Under the pieces are notes generated by a model. It saw only the letters and a program-made list of their open reading frames with translations. It did not search any database and was not told where the DNA came from. A stretch of 64,000 nucleotides of DNA, from positions 248,001 to 312,000 of the forward strand of contig JAFEMH010000162.1 of NCBI GenBank assembly GCA_022495995.1, given 5' to 3'. Below, piece by piece: positions 32,936 to 45,140 of the stretch (positions within the stretch are counted from its first letter, which is position 1; each line of letters opens with the position of its first letter). Made by a program: the position numbers and the translations under genes. The stretch comes from Adenophora triphylla var. japonica (taxonomy: Eukaryota > Streptophyta > Magnoliopsida > Asterales > Campanulaceae).

Positions 32936-33041
32936 TAACTCGCTACACGGTGTAGCGAGTTTCAATAAAGCTGAAATCGCTACACGGTGTAGCGAGTTTA
33001 ATTCAGCTTTATTGAAATTCGCTACACGGTGTAGCGAGTTT
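32936..33041. repeat. MULE-1 internal palindrome cluster (3 copies)
   Basis: Three slightly decayed copies of the terminal-repeat palindrome at 32936-32962, 32974-32999 (one base shorter) and 33015-33041. Start-to-start distances are 38 and 41 bp. The cluster sits about 410 bp before the MURA start codon and is followed by a pyrimidine-rich leader, as the terminal clusters are. Confidence 0.9.
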
Positions 33042-33452
33042 AAGTAAGCCAAAATACTTTCCAGCTACAAAGTGGCAGTTTTGAACACCCGTGACTTTCA
33101 GTTTTCAATAAATTCTGGCTATTGGAAAGAGATTCTCTCAGCTTTCTCTTTTCCTCTCAGCTTTGTTTCTTCTCTCACCTTTCTCTCTTTCTCTCAATCA
33201 ACTCTCTCAATCACCATTTTCTAAATCACCTTAATTCAAAATAAAACTTCTTCACGTTATTTTATTTCATCAGAATTGTTGAAGATCAACAAGAATCAAG
33301 GTAAATTAACATCATCTTAATTATTGTTTTGACTTGTGTTTAGATATAAAATTTAATGATTTAACTGTGTTTTATTATATTGTAGATATAATAAATGTAA
33401 GAGTTTTGTTATGTAGGTTTTAACACTTTGATTTTGTAATGTAGGGTTAAAG

Positions 33453-34103
33453 ATGAACGGGGGTCCAATCATTTTTATGTGTTATTGGGGAGGATATGAT
33501 GAACAACCGTTTGATGGTCCTCATTTCAAAAAGGGGCCAAAATGTGTAATAAGGGGTGATTGCCAATGGAAATACAATGAGTTGATTGATGGGTTATATA
33601 AAAAGGCGAACTTAGATCGGTCTCAATTTGATTTGAAAGTCATTTACAGATGCCCTCATTCTTTTGATAGCGGGATTGGTGAGTACTTTCCTTTCCGTAT
33701 TGAAGATGATGCGTGTATGGATGTAATGTTCGATCAGTTTGCTAAATTTGGGGGGATTGGAAATTTGCAGCTGTATGTGGTTGTAAAATTAATTGAAAAT
33801 CGATTCAATCCAGAGTTTGAAACACAGCACACAGAGAGTACTTTCAGGTTTTCTCCAACTGGTAACCGTGATGATGGGGTTGGTCCAAGTTCCCAAACTC
33901 TTGTATCAACTCAAACACCAAATTATGATGATGGGGCATTTGGCCATAATTATCATGTTAATGATGATGATCGGGCATTTGGGCATAATGATCATGTTAA
34001 TGATGATTATGATGTTGACTATGAAGAAGAGGAAGTGCACACTGATGTAGATGCAATGCTAGAGGATGATGATGATGAATATGAGGAGGGTAGTAGTGAT
34101 TCT
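33453..34103 (+). pseudogene. MURA-type transposase, N-terminal part (PB1-like domain)
   Basis: Starts MNGGPIIFMCYWGGYDEQPF after a probable 5'-UTR intron (about 33301-33442, GTAAAT..TAG). Residues 8-115 are the PB1-like domain usual at the N-terminus of plant MULE transposases (MCYWGG, KYNELIDGLYKK, GGIGNLQLYVVVK). Residues ~150-217 are an acidic Asp/Glu linker with a repeated FGHN.HVNDD motif. Reading is open up to Copia-D at 34104 and continues in the same frame at 42195, so Copia-D alone broke it. Together the parts give about 476 residues before a stop. The homologous ORF in MULE-2 begins at 63282. Confidence 0.9.
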
Positions 34104-35461
34104 TGTTGGGTTTTACGGGTCCATGCGCAGCGGAATTAAGCATTAAAAACATAAAACCCAAGAAGCCCTAGGATCCGTTCTATACAATTAATTTAAATTC
34201 CTATGAGATAGAATTAAACCAACCTCGAACGCTTTCCGTTCTTGAGCTATCGAACGATTTGATTATGTGATATCGAATCACAAACTTCGTTCTTCAACTT
34301 GATTGAACTCTAGGCCTTGATCGATGAACGAGCGAAGACCCTCTTTCGGTATCCACACCTTTGAATGAATTCAAGAACAACTTCTTGATGATTGCTAGAT
34401 CTAAAACCTTGAAGAATATTGAGAGTATTTGATTGTGAATTTTTCTTGAAAATTTCGGCTAGCTTATTAGGTTTGACAGACTCTCTTATTTATACTACAT
34501 TAGTATCCATATTAGAGTCCTAATCAAATTAGGAAACAAGTCAGTCAAACCGCCTTGAGACCCATTGTGTCGCACGACCACACGGGGCATATTGCCTTGA
34601 TGTGTCGCACGACCACACATGGTCAAGTAAGAGTTTCTCAATCATTCTTCCCTTGTTTTATCAAATTCATTCTAATTGTGTGTGACCCAATAGGATTATA
34701 TTATGTTGGCAATGAGCTCGATCATATCGAACCTCATAAGACATAAGCGGACTCTAGCAAGCCATTATGTCTACCCAAATAATATAACGTAAGAGTTCAC
34801 GTTTCCATTGGTATACTTCCATTTCTCCCTTTGTCTCACGATGTTATATTGAACACAAGTCATGGTCCTCGTCAACTTGTTATTGTTCAATGCTTTCTCG
34901 ATTCTTGAGTATAATGATAATTCCAATCATATTGGGGTACGGCCATACACTTTCATCATTATCACTCATCGAGGGGCCCAAGCAAAACATCTCTCTTACG
35001 AGGGACAAATTCCTTCTTGACTTATCATCCTTCCCATCATGAATCCGATCATGCCAAAATTAGTCTTTATAGATATCGTGTTAAGATATCGTTTGACTAA
35101 AATCAAACACGACTTTCAACATATGTAAGGTCATGATAATCTCAGGTCTAGGGACTAAATGAAGTAACCGTATGAGATTTAATTATGACATTTGACCATG
35201 ACATAAATCTCATGCGGGTCATGTCCAGTCACTTGTTCTCTAACAAGTACCCATAATTTAAATGTGCATCTCTATGCATATAATCATCTCATGATTATCC
35301 ATTGACAATTATACTAATTATTCTCTTAATAATTAGGGACGGTGATTATTATAAACAAATATACAATACATATAATAATCAAATGATAAACATCTCATAT
35401 AATAATAAATAATGTCAACACATAAGTCTATCAATTATAGGCCTAGGGCATAACACCAACA
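34104..35461 (-). repeat. Copia-D 3' LTR (element orientation)
   Basis: 1358 bp, TGTTGGGTTTTACGGG to CACCAACA. It contains two copies of an imperfect palindrome TGTGTCGCACGACCACAC at 34566 and 34601. Confidence 0.95.
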
Positions 35462-35475
35462 GTCTCCCACTTGCA

Positions 35476-38400
35476 CTAGGCCCAATCTACCATGTATCGA
35501 ATACCCATGGACCTAACATGACCATCATGTTTAGCTTGCGGGAGAGCCTTAGTTAATGGGTCCGCCACGTTGTCATTAGTGTCTACTCTGCATATCTTAA
35601 CGTCTTCCCTTTCACATATCTCACGGATAATGTGGAAACGTCGAAGTATATGTTTGGATCTCTGGTGTGACCTTGGTTCCTTTGCTTGTGCAATGGAACC
35701 ATTGTTATCACAGTAAAGTTCAATAGGGTCTCTGATGCTTGGAACGACTTCCAAATCACTAATGAACTTCTTGATCCAAACTGCTTCCTTAGCTGCATCG
35801 GATGCCGCTATGTACTCAACTTCGATTGTAGAATCAGCGACGGTACTTTGCTTGAAACTTTTCCAACTCACAGTTCCTCCATTAAGCGTAAACAAAAATC
35901 CAGACTGCGATCTGAAATCATCTTTGTCGGTTTGGAAGCTAGCATCTGTGTAGCCTTTGACTACAAGATCTTCTTCCATTCCTCCAAAGTCCAAGAATAC
36001 ATCCTTAGTTCTTCGTAAGTACTTAAGGATATTCTTGACTGCTATCCAATGTGGTTCGTCGGGATCCGATTGGTACCTACTCGTCATGCTTAGAGCACAC
36101 GAGATATCGGGTCTAGTACATAACATAGCATACATGATAGACCCAATTGCCGAAGCATATGGAATACCATTCATTCTCTTTTGCTCATCATTAGTCTTAG
36201 GACTTTGATTCTTGCTAAGAGATATACCATGCAACATTGGCAAGTTTCCTCTTTTAGAATTTTCCATTTGGAATCTTCTAAGGACTTTGTCAATGTAAGT
36301 ACTTTGACTTAAACCAATCATCCTCTTGGATCTATCTCTATAGATCTTGATACCAAGGATATATGCGGCTTCGCCCATATCTTTCATTGAAAAACACTTT
36401 CCTAACCAAGACTTAACAGTCTGTAGTGCAGAAACGTCATTTCCAATGAGTAAGATATCGTCGACATACAATACTAAAAATAGTGCTACGCTCCCACTAA
36501 TTTTCTTGTATACACAAGGTTCATCTTCGTTTTTGATAAAGCCAAACTCCTTGATTGCTTCATCAAAACGTAGATTCCAACTCCTAGAAGCTTGCTTCAA
36601 TCCATAAATGGATTTCTGCAACTTACACACCTTGTTAGAATTTTCTGGATTGACAAAACATTCAGGTTGTATCATGTATACATCCTCAAGTAACTTCCCA
36701 TTAAGGAAAGCTGTTTTGACATCCATTTTCCATATCTCATAGTCATAATATGCGGCTATGGCAAGTAAAATTCTAATAGACTTAAGCATAGCTACAGGCG
36801 AGAAGGTTTCATCATAGTCTATGCCATGAATCTGCCTATATCCCTTAGCTACTAGCCTAGCCTTATAGGTGTGCACCTTCCCATCCATGTCGGTCTTCTT
36901 CTTGAAGACCCATTTGCACCCTATGGTTTTTACACCTTCGGGTGGATCAATCAAGTTCCAAACTTGATTATCAGCCATGGATTGTAATTCGGACTTCATG
37001 GCCTCTTGCCATTTTTCCGAATCAGGAGCGGACATCGCTTCTTGATAGCAAGTGGGTTCATCATTTTCGATTAACTCCACTTCATCACTTTCCGTAACGA
37101 GAAATCCATATCTCTCGGGTTCGGATCGTGACCTACCACTTCGGCGAAGAACTTGTGCATCTTGAACCGGTTCCACAACGGTTTGTGAACTTGGTTTAGT
37201 TTCTACCATTGGTTCAATGTTGTTTTCGGGTTCTCGAATTTCTTCGAGATCTATTTTACTCCCACTGGTTCCTTTGCGAAGAAACTCCTTTTCTAAGAAA
37301 GTACCATTTCGAGCAACAAACACTTTGTTCTCGTTTCGGTTGTAGAAATAGTATCCTTTGGTTTCCTTAGGATATCCCACGAAAATACATTTATCAGATT
37401 TAGGTGCTAGCTTGTCAGAAGTTAACTTCTTGACATATGCATTGCAACCCCAAATCTTCATGAAAGACAAACTAGGTTTTCTTCCATGCCACATCTCATA
37501 TGGGGTCTTTTGAACCGATTTGGTAGGAACTCTGTTTATAGTGAAAGCAGCAGTTTCTAGTGCATGTCCCCAAAAGGATAAAGGAAGCTCAACTTGACTC
37601 ATCATAGAACGAACCATGTCCAACAAAGTTCTATTCCTCCTTTCGAGACACACCATTCCATTGTGGTGTTCGGGTGGAGAGAGTTCTGAAACGATTCCAC
37701 AACTCTTAAGATGACTGTCAAATTCTTGGCTCAAATATTCACCACCTCGATCGGATCGAAGTACCTTAATAGTTTTGCCAAGTTGATTTTGCACCTCATT
37801 TTGAAATATTCGAAATATCTCAAACGATTCACTTTTATGTTTCATTAGATAAACATATCCAAATCTACTATTATCATCAGTGAATGTTATGAAGTACCGA
37901 AATCCTCCCCTAGCATCGCTACTCATAGGCCCACATACATCGGTATGTATGAGTCCTAATAAGTCGCCCGCCCTTTCACCGGTTTTGGTAAATGGGTCCT
38001 TGGTCATCTTGCCAAGTAAACAAGATTCGCATGTCTCATAAGATTCATAATCATGTGAGTCTAAAAATCCATCTTTATGGAGTTTAGAAATGCGTTTCTC
38101 GTTTATATGGCCAAGACGACAATGCCATAAGTAAGTGTGGTTTACATCATTGGGTTTAGATCTCTTGTTAATGTTATAGACATCATTATCACGATTTTCA
38201 ACATCAAGAATATAAAGGCCATTGAATGAAACAAATGATACAATAATGCATTTCACTCTTGTAAATAGAAAATTTCTTATCACATATAAGAAAATTAAAA
38301 CCTTCATTATCCAAACATGAAATCGAAATAATATTCCTACTTAAAGCTGGAACGTAATAACAATTGTTCAAAACAAGTATTAGTCCACTAGGTAAAGTAA

Positions 38401-38545
38401 CTTCATAAGTTCCTACGGCTAATGCAGCAACTCTTGCTCCATTCCCCACACGTAGGTCCACTTCACCTTCCTTAAGCATCATACATTCTTTAGACCACTG
38501 CACATTTAAACAAATGTGAGTTCCACATCCGGTATCAATACCCAA
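35476..38545 (-). CDS. Copia-D pol: protease, integrase, reverse transcriptase, RNase H
   Basis: 38545-38204 encodes the protease start (MGIDTGCGTHICLN, active-site D-T-G). A frameshift near 38250 leads to the 943-residue ORF 38307-35476. In that ORF: GAG-pre-integrase HLWHCRLGHINEKR-like zinc site near 38130; integrase [17 protein letters not shown] and ERRNRTLLDMVRSMM; reverse transcriptase KWVFKKK, YGLKQASRSW and [11 protein letters not shown]; RNase H YTDASFQTDKDD, YIAASDAAKEAVW and the C-terminal ADPLTKALPQ. The residues just before the integrase glutamate are read from a shifted frame by two compensating one-base indels. Apart from the frameshift near 38250 and that patch, the gene looks recently functional. 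Confidence 0.93.
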
Positions 38546-39445
38546 GAACTAGAAGTAGATAGGAATATATCTATAACAAAGATACACGAAGTTGAAGCAA
38601 CTCCTTTGCTCTTCTTCGGTGCTTCCTTGTATTTTGGGCGGTTTCTCCTCCAATGTCCAATCTCATTGCAATGGAAGCGGCTGCGTCCTCTTGGGACTTG
38701 GGCTTAGCCTCTTTAGGATTGGAAGCCTCTTTGGGTTTGGCAACCTTTGCCTTAGGATTAGCAACCTTTGCCTTTCCTTTACCCTTGAACCCTTTCCCCT
38801 TGTTAACCATTAGCACTTGGTCGGTTTTCTTCTCGACAATATTGGTTTCCTTGAGTGTTCAACATTTGAACTAACTCGGAAAGGTTTTTATTCATTCCAC
38901 CCATGTTATAGTGAATTATGAAATGACTAAAACTTTTAGGTAATGAATTCAATATTATGTCGGTAGCCAACTCTTGGCTAATTGGAAAACCGAGCCTTTC
39001 AAGATGCTCAATGTGGCCCTTCAACTTGAGAGCATGGGGACCAACGGCTTGTCCTTCACTCATCTTGCATGAGGTCAAGACGGCAAGCTGTGTTGTACCT
39101 TTCTTGCCTAGCTTGAACTTGGAACATTTCCATCGGCCGATTGTTTAAGTCGATTGTCCCCAAGTGCTCAAGATCCTTACGAAGGTTCTTGCACATGGCG
39201 GAGAGCATAAGGCAACCAACATACGTAGAGTCACGCTTGTGCTTGAGATATTGTTCCCTTATAGCTCTAGCGGCATTGGCGACGGAGTTCGGGTGGAATA
39301 GGTTCATCGAGAACGTACGGTTTCTCCTCTTGTTTGAGAACAATTCTCAAACTACGGATCCAATCCATATAGTTTGTACCATTCTCTTCCAACTTTTCCT
39401 TCTCAGGACGGATCGCGATGAAAAGTGATTATTGTTTGATGCCAT
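38546..39445 (-). pseudogene. Copia-D gag, frameshifted
   Basis: Begins MASNNNHFSSRSVL at 39445. Gag blocks appear in alternating frames: YLKHKRDSTYVGCLMLSAM (39343-39056), LKGHIEHLERLGFPISQELA and NMGGMNKNLSELVQMLNTQG (39078-38803), then a Lys/Ala/Pro-rich repeat KPKEASNPKEAKPK (38816-38571). The zinc knuckle is not clear in any one frame. At least three indels separate the pieces, so no full gag is made. Confidence 0.85.
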
Positions 39446-40818
39446 TTATTCTACAAAAAGATATACATAAAATATGAACACATATAAGTAAACATACTAT
39501 ATGAGAAGTATAATGCATTTAAATAAATGCTCCCACTAAATTATACACCTTCAAATGCAAATGAGCATAATATACATTTAATGGGCTAAGATCCAACTTT
39601 AATTCAATTTCAAGTTTGCTATGGCAAACCGCTCAAAATTAAATTAATTAGGTAGAAAACATCAATCATATCAACTATATGACTCTTAGATCTTTTATGA
39701 GATTTATTCAAGACATCATATGTCTAGGTATATTTTAATCTCATCTTATGCCTTGGGTCCAAAACCATTTTGATAACCCAATTAAGTTCATTCACTTTGA
39801 AACGTATAGGAACCACCATTTCCTCATCTTGCTCGCATTCGAATAGAATCAAAGCACCTTGCTATGGCAAGCCCACCCAAAACTATCCGAATGGTCTCAA
39901 GTGTTTTTAATCATGAATTGGCATAAAGAACTTAAAAGTTAAATGAAGGTTCTTTAAAGGTAGATTATAAGCATATCAGAAAGATAGTCAAAATCATGCA
40001 CCGGGTAAGTTCCCGGGAAGATAGGTGAGCCACAAGGACTTCTTAAGTACCAACTCTTCCTTAGACAAACTCTCCTAGACATGCACAATTCGAAATCAAC
40101 TACGATTTAGCAACATAATCACTTCCTTTTATAAACAATCAGTTTCCTTTTAAATTTCGCGTATTTATGACTTGTTTCCATAAACAATCATAAGATCCAA
40201 AATTTACAATGTCTAAATCTAAACATATTAGGAAACTAAATATCATGTTTCAATTAAACATCTAATTAAAAAATTCTTAGCATGTAAGAACAAATAAAAC
40301 ATGCATCGCAATAATTATTAAAATCATATTTTAATCAATTAAGCATGCATAAACAATGAATCAATCTAGCATGGCTTTATAAACTTAATTTTATAACATC
40401 CAGATTATCATATGAACATATCAGATTGTAAACACAATCACAAAATAGCAGAAAATTTGAACAAACTGATTCTGCCCAGATTTGGCTTATTATGTCGCGT
40501 GACAACATCAGCCAGAGGCTAGGTTTGTCGCGTGACATAACTAGCAATATTACCAGATTTCCTCATGAGGCTCGCTATGTCGCGCGACCTAAGCAGCCAA
40601 GTTACAGGATTTCCAGATTCGAACCAATAAAGATTTCAACCAATTAAATCACATAAAACAACCTTTTACAGATTTAATTCAGCATAATACGAAAACGATT
40701 TTCACATTGTTTCACATAAACAATTAAAATTCTATCGCATACAAAACATGCAATAAGCATATAAACAATTTATATCTTAAATCTAGCATGTTAATTCAAA
40801 CTTAATCATACGAACGGG
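39446..40818 (-). other. Copia-D untranslated leader with palindromes
   Basis: About 1.4 kb without ORFs. It contains TGTCGCGTGACA at 40493-40504 and 40526-40537 and TGTCGCGCGACC at 40578-40589, a 12-bp palindrome with the same GTCG core as the LTR motif. Spacings are 33 and 52 bp. Confidence 0.75.
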
Positions 40819-40830
40819 GCTCTGATACCA
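40819..40830 (-). promoter_or_regulatory. Copia-D primer-binding site
   Basis: The - strand TGGTATCAGAGC, one base from the LTR, is a perfect initiator-Met-tRNA primer site. Confidence 0.93.
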
Positions 40831-40831
40831 C

Positions 40832-42189
40832 TGTTGGGTTTTACGGGTCCATGCGCAGCGGAATTAAGCATTAAAAACATAAAACCCAAGAAGCCCTAGG
40901 ATCCGTTCTATACAATTAATTTAAATTCCTATGAGATAGAATTAAACCAACCTCGAACGCTTTCCGTTCTTGAGCTATCGAACGATTTGATTATGTGATA
41001 TAGAATCACAAACTTCGTTCTTCAACTTGATTGAACTCTAGGCCTTGATCGATGAACGAGCGAAGACCCTCTTTCGGTATCCACACCTTTGAATGAATTC
41101 AAGAACAACTTCTTGATGATTGCTAGATCTAAAACCTTGAAGAATATTGAGAGTATTTGATTGTGAATTTTTCTTGAAAATTTCGGCTAGCTTATTAGGT
41201 TTGACAGACTCTCTTATTTATACTACATTAGTATCCATATTAGAGTCCTAATCAAATTAGGAAACAAGTCAGTCAAACCGCCTTGAGACCCATTGTGTCG
41301 CACGACCACACGGGGCATATTGCCTTGATGTGTCGCACGACCACACATGGTCAAGTAAGAGTTTCTCAATCATTCTTCCCTTGGTTTATCAAATTCATTC
41401 TAATTATGTGTGACCCAATAGGATTATATTATGTTGGCAATGAGCTCGATCATATCGAACCTCATAAGACATAAGCGGACTCTAGCAAGCCATTATGTCT
41501 ACCCAAATAATATAACGTAAGAGTTCACGTTTCCATTGGTATACTTCCATTTCTCCCTTTGTCTCACGATGTTATATTGAACACAAGTCATGGTCCTCGT
41601 CAACTTGTTATTGTTCAATGCTTTCTCGATTCTTGAGTATAATGATAATTCCAATCATATTGGGGTACGGCCATACACTTTCATCATTATCACTCATCGA
41701 GGGGCCCAAGCAAAACATCTCTCTTACGAGGGACAAATTCCTTCTTGACTTATCATCCTTCCCATCATGAATCCGATCATGCCAAAATTAGTCTTTATAG
41801 ATATCGTGTTAAGATATCGTTTGACTAAAATCAAACACGACTTTCAACATATGTAAGGTCATGATAATCTCAGGTCTAGGGACTAAATGAAGTAACCGTA
41901 TGAGATTTAATTATGACATTTGACCATGACATAAATCTCATGCGGGTCATGTCCAGTCACTTGTTCTCTAACAAGTACCCATAATTTAAATGTGCATCTC
42001 TATGCATATAATCATCACATGATTATCCATTGACAATTATACTAATTATTCTCTTAATAATTAGGGACGGTGATTATTATAAACAAATATACAAAACATA
42101 TAATAATCAAATGATAAACATCTCATATAATAATAAATAATGTCAACACATAAGTCTATCAATTATAGGCCTAGGGCATAACACCAACA
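40832..42189 (-). repeat. Copia-D 5' LTR (element orientation)
   Basis: 1358 bp, matching 34104-35461 with about five substitutions. Confidence 0.95.
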
Positions 42190-42194
42190 ATTCT

Positions 42195-42974
42195 GATGTC
42201 GATTTGGGAGCCGGTGATGATTGGCCGATTGATGATGATGTGGAAGCACCTCTTGTTCAATATGAAGTGCCGCAAAATCGAAGATATGAGAGAGCGAGTT
42301 ATCCCTTTTACAGTGATATTGGTACATCTGCTCAACAAGAACAAGGCTTGATTGATTACGATCATGCACATAGTTTTCCAGTTTGGGATCCGGAACAACA
42401 GGCGATTGCTAAAGGGATACGCTTTCCTGGCAAGAACGAGGCACAAATTGATATAAAAAGGTTCCATATTAAAAACAATCGCAGGTTCAGGGTAAGAAAG
42501 AGCACACCGAACACATGGGTAATTGAGTGTCTGTTGAAAAATTATCCATGTCATTTTTATGTTCGTGTGAGTAGGAAGAAGTTTGGCTATTGGGAAGTGA
42601 CCAAGTATAAGGCTCCTCACTGCTGCTTATATTCTGGAGCAAGTCAAGATCACCCCAATCTAGATGCCAAGTTTATCGGTCGGGAAGTCGTTGGTGTTAT
42701 TAAGGCCGATTCAGATGTCAAGGTTGGAGTCATTATTGCACACATCTCTAGTAGGTTCAACAAGGTAATTACTTATAAGAAGGCATGGTGTGGAAAGCAG
42801 AAGGGCATTGCAGAGGTTTTTGGAGATTGGGAGGAATCTTATAAGAGGTTACCCCGCGTCCTAGCAGCCATTCAAAAATACAATCCGAGGACAATTGTTG
42901 AGTACTCTACACCTCCTCCTCCTGTCGGTGAGGCCTCAACCCACTTCCACTCGTATAAGCGCCGAAGCCCATAG
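42195..42974 (+). pseudogene. MURA-type transposase, middle part (MuDR DNA-binding domain), truncated
   Basis: Continues the frame of 33453-34103 after Copia-D. It has the end of the acidic linker, then the MuDR domain: AIAKGIRFPGKNEAQIDIKRF, RFRVRKSTPNTWVIECLLKN, YPCHFYVRV and APHCC, with Cys/His positions of a FLYWCH/WRKY-like zinc fold. The segment FIGREVVGVIKADSDVKVGV to YKKAWCGKQKGIAEVFGDWE and YKRLPRVLAAIQ is the usual linker before the catalytic core. The frame ends soon after GEAST. The DDE core that should follow (SIDGTHLYGKYKG in the family) is absent. DNA binding may be kept but catalysis is lost. Confidence 0.88.
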
Positions 42975-43175
42975 TGGATGGTCTAGGGGAAGGGTCTGCC
43001 TGGGCACTCCCACTGCCACCCCTCCAGCCACCCCCACTGCCACCCCCCCAGCCACCCCCCTCCCCCTCCCACTCCCACTCCCTCCGGCACCCCCAGTCCC
43101 ACCCCCCACCCACTCCCACTCCCTCCGGCACCCCCAGTCCCAGTCCCCCCGAAACCCCCGCTCCAACGCTCAAAA
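42975..43175. repeat. C-rich low-complexity zone between convergent genes
   Basis: Imperfect CCCACTGCCACCCC and CTCCGGCACCCCCAGTCCC repeats, one of the most C-rich stretches of the window. It opens several long Pro- or Gly-rich frames that I regard as artefacts. It marks the junction where the MURA catalytic domain was lost. Confidence 0.7.
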
Positions 43176-45140
43176 TCATACGTGATCGTGGCCGTGATCG
43201 TGGCATGACCATTCATAATTCACCTCGGTCTGGGTCTGCGCTTGAGGCTCGGGCTCGGGCTCATCGTGCAAGTCCATTTGGGGTGGTGGTTCTGCCTGTC
43301 CACGACGTCGCCGACGTTGTCGAGGTTGTCCCTGTACGCGATCTACTGGTGGGGGAGGTGCAGCAGACTGAAGGCGGTGGAGCTCCCTAACTCCCCTGAA
43401 CCCGTGTGTCACAATCTCCCGCATTTCAGCTTGTTGGGGATGCTCATCCCTCTCATTGACGACATGCATGCGCTGAAGGGTCTGCACCTATTTTTTATAT
43501 CAAAAATATATATAAGTACGAGAGACATAAGTTAATAATTGATGTTTTGTTAAAAAAAAATTAGAAATAAAAACTTGAAAAATGTAAAAACTTACCATAA
43601 ACTCTATGGCAGGGGCAGACAACTGGTATCCATCCACCTCTATGTGAGTGAGCTGCTGCGTAAACCTACACGTTATGTCCCTATACCATACCATATATGG
43701 GTCGGTGTAAGTCATATCGTGGAAGCCGAACACCCCGGACACCAAATTTTCGTGGCGCTGTCCCTATAGTGCAATAAGTGGGCGATGGTGGTCACCCCAT
43801 CTCACCGTACTCTTTCCCCGCTGATCCGAACTGTGCAACTCCATGCTAGTGTCGAACGGTGCTGGGACAAACTGCCTCAGGCAAAACTGCCTCATAACGC
43901 GATCAGGCAGATGCCACTCGACCCTCTCAAAGCATATGAGAGGGACCTTCGCCAACCATATCTCCTCACCCTGAGTGCAGTAGAGCGAAGCGTGTCTCCC
44001 CTCATAAGGCTGCCACTCCACGTGAGCCTCGTTCAGCCGGGCCAGCTAATCCCGCTAGCCTCGCAGGCTATGTGCAGTAACCTCTCTCAGATCCAGCGAA
44101 GCCTGCGTCCACCTGAAATTTCATAAACAAAAAATTATAAGATTTTGTTCAAAAAAAATAAAAACATTAATGACGAGAAAATAAAGTATGATATATGTAT
44201 ACCTGCATCCGAGGGGCATGATGAAGTAGTCCTGCTCTCTTAATCGATAACGGATCTACGGCCTCACACATTTCAACCGCTCCCAAGCCCAAATCTATAT
44301 CAAATAAATGTATATCAAATACTATAAATAATGCCGCAAATTTGAAATAAAACTTAAAAACATAATGAACATTAAAATGAAATAAAATACCTGTAGAACG
44401 TTGAGAAATCCTCCGCACTGTTTCGTCTGAAGGTCTGTCGCACTACATAACTCTCGATACAGGAAAGCAAGCGCAGCACTCCCCCAACTGTGCTGGCTGA
44501 CCCTAGAAACATCACTAAGCAGAGGGAGATAACATAGCTTAACCTTGTTGTTCGTACGATTAGGCATGATCGTAGAACCCAAGGCAAGCAAGATATAAGC
44601 CCGTACGTACCGATCCACAATCTCTGGAGCAGTATCATCATCGAGGTCACTAAAGTGTGGGAAACGTACGGTAATCCATCGGAGCTTCAGACTGCTCCCA
44701 ACTAGATCTCCGTCACCAGGGACAGCCCCTAAATACTCCAGACAGGCAGCCCGCCAGTCTATATGTACTGGAAACCCATCATCGGTAACATCATCCCCAT
44801 CAATCCGCAACCTGCAAATCATGCCGATATCCTGTAGGGTGATCGTCATCTCACCAACCGGGAGATGGAACGTATGGGTCTCCGGACTCCATCTCTCGAT
44901 CAAGGCCTCCAGCAATGCAAAATCATACTGTATCCGACCTATATAGTGTACTCCACTGAATCCGCACTCTGCCAGTCTCAACAATATGACAGGAGCTAAT
45001 TCGCCTGGCAAGGCGGCACCATGACGAAAAGTGAGGGGACTAGAAACCTGCCACCCGGACCAAATATACCTAGCCCTATGCTCCACATGCCAGGTCAGAA
45101 CAGATGTATCGATAGGCCCGGGATCAATGAACGCTTCCAT
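43176..45140 (-). pseudogene. Plant mobile domain (PMD, MAIN-like) protein, four exons, four stops
   Basis: Exons 45140-44391, 44294-44203, 44112-43596 and 43487-43176 join in phase with GT..AG introns. Exon 1 (250 aa) has the PMD signatures MEAFIDPGPIDTSVL, LLRLAECGFSGVHYIGRIQY, LIERWSPETHTFHLPVGEMT, ITLQDIGMICRLRIDGD and AALAFLYRELCSATD. Exon 2 begins IWAWERLKCVRP and has a TAG. Exon 3 has HVEWQPYEG, PLICFERVEWHLPDRVMRQF and DPYMVWYRDITCRF, with three TAG stops. Exon 4 is basic, with QGQPRQRRRRRGQ. PMD proteins occur both in MAIN/MAIL silencing factors and in MULEs. The gene is read from the right terminal repeat toward MURA. Stops make it a pseudogene. Confidence 0.9.

Larger units (their letters stand above)
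34104..42189 (-). mobile_element. Copia-D LTR retrotransposon, inserted in MURA
   Basis: LTRs of exactly 1358 bp each (34104-35461 and 40832-42189) differ at about five positions by eye. TSD ATTCT is at 34099-34103 and 42190-42194. The - strand primer site TGGTATCAGAGC lies at 40830-40819 and the polypurine tract GCAAGTGGGAGAC at 35474-35462. pol is fully open; gag has frameshifts. It is among the youngest insertions of the window. Confidence 0.96.

Noticed and set aside
42895..43216. Long Pro-rich and Gly-rich ORFs on both strands
   Set aside because: They arise from a C-rich simple repeat that stays open in several frames at once. No domain, and they overlap the MURA end and the PMD tail.
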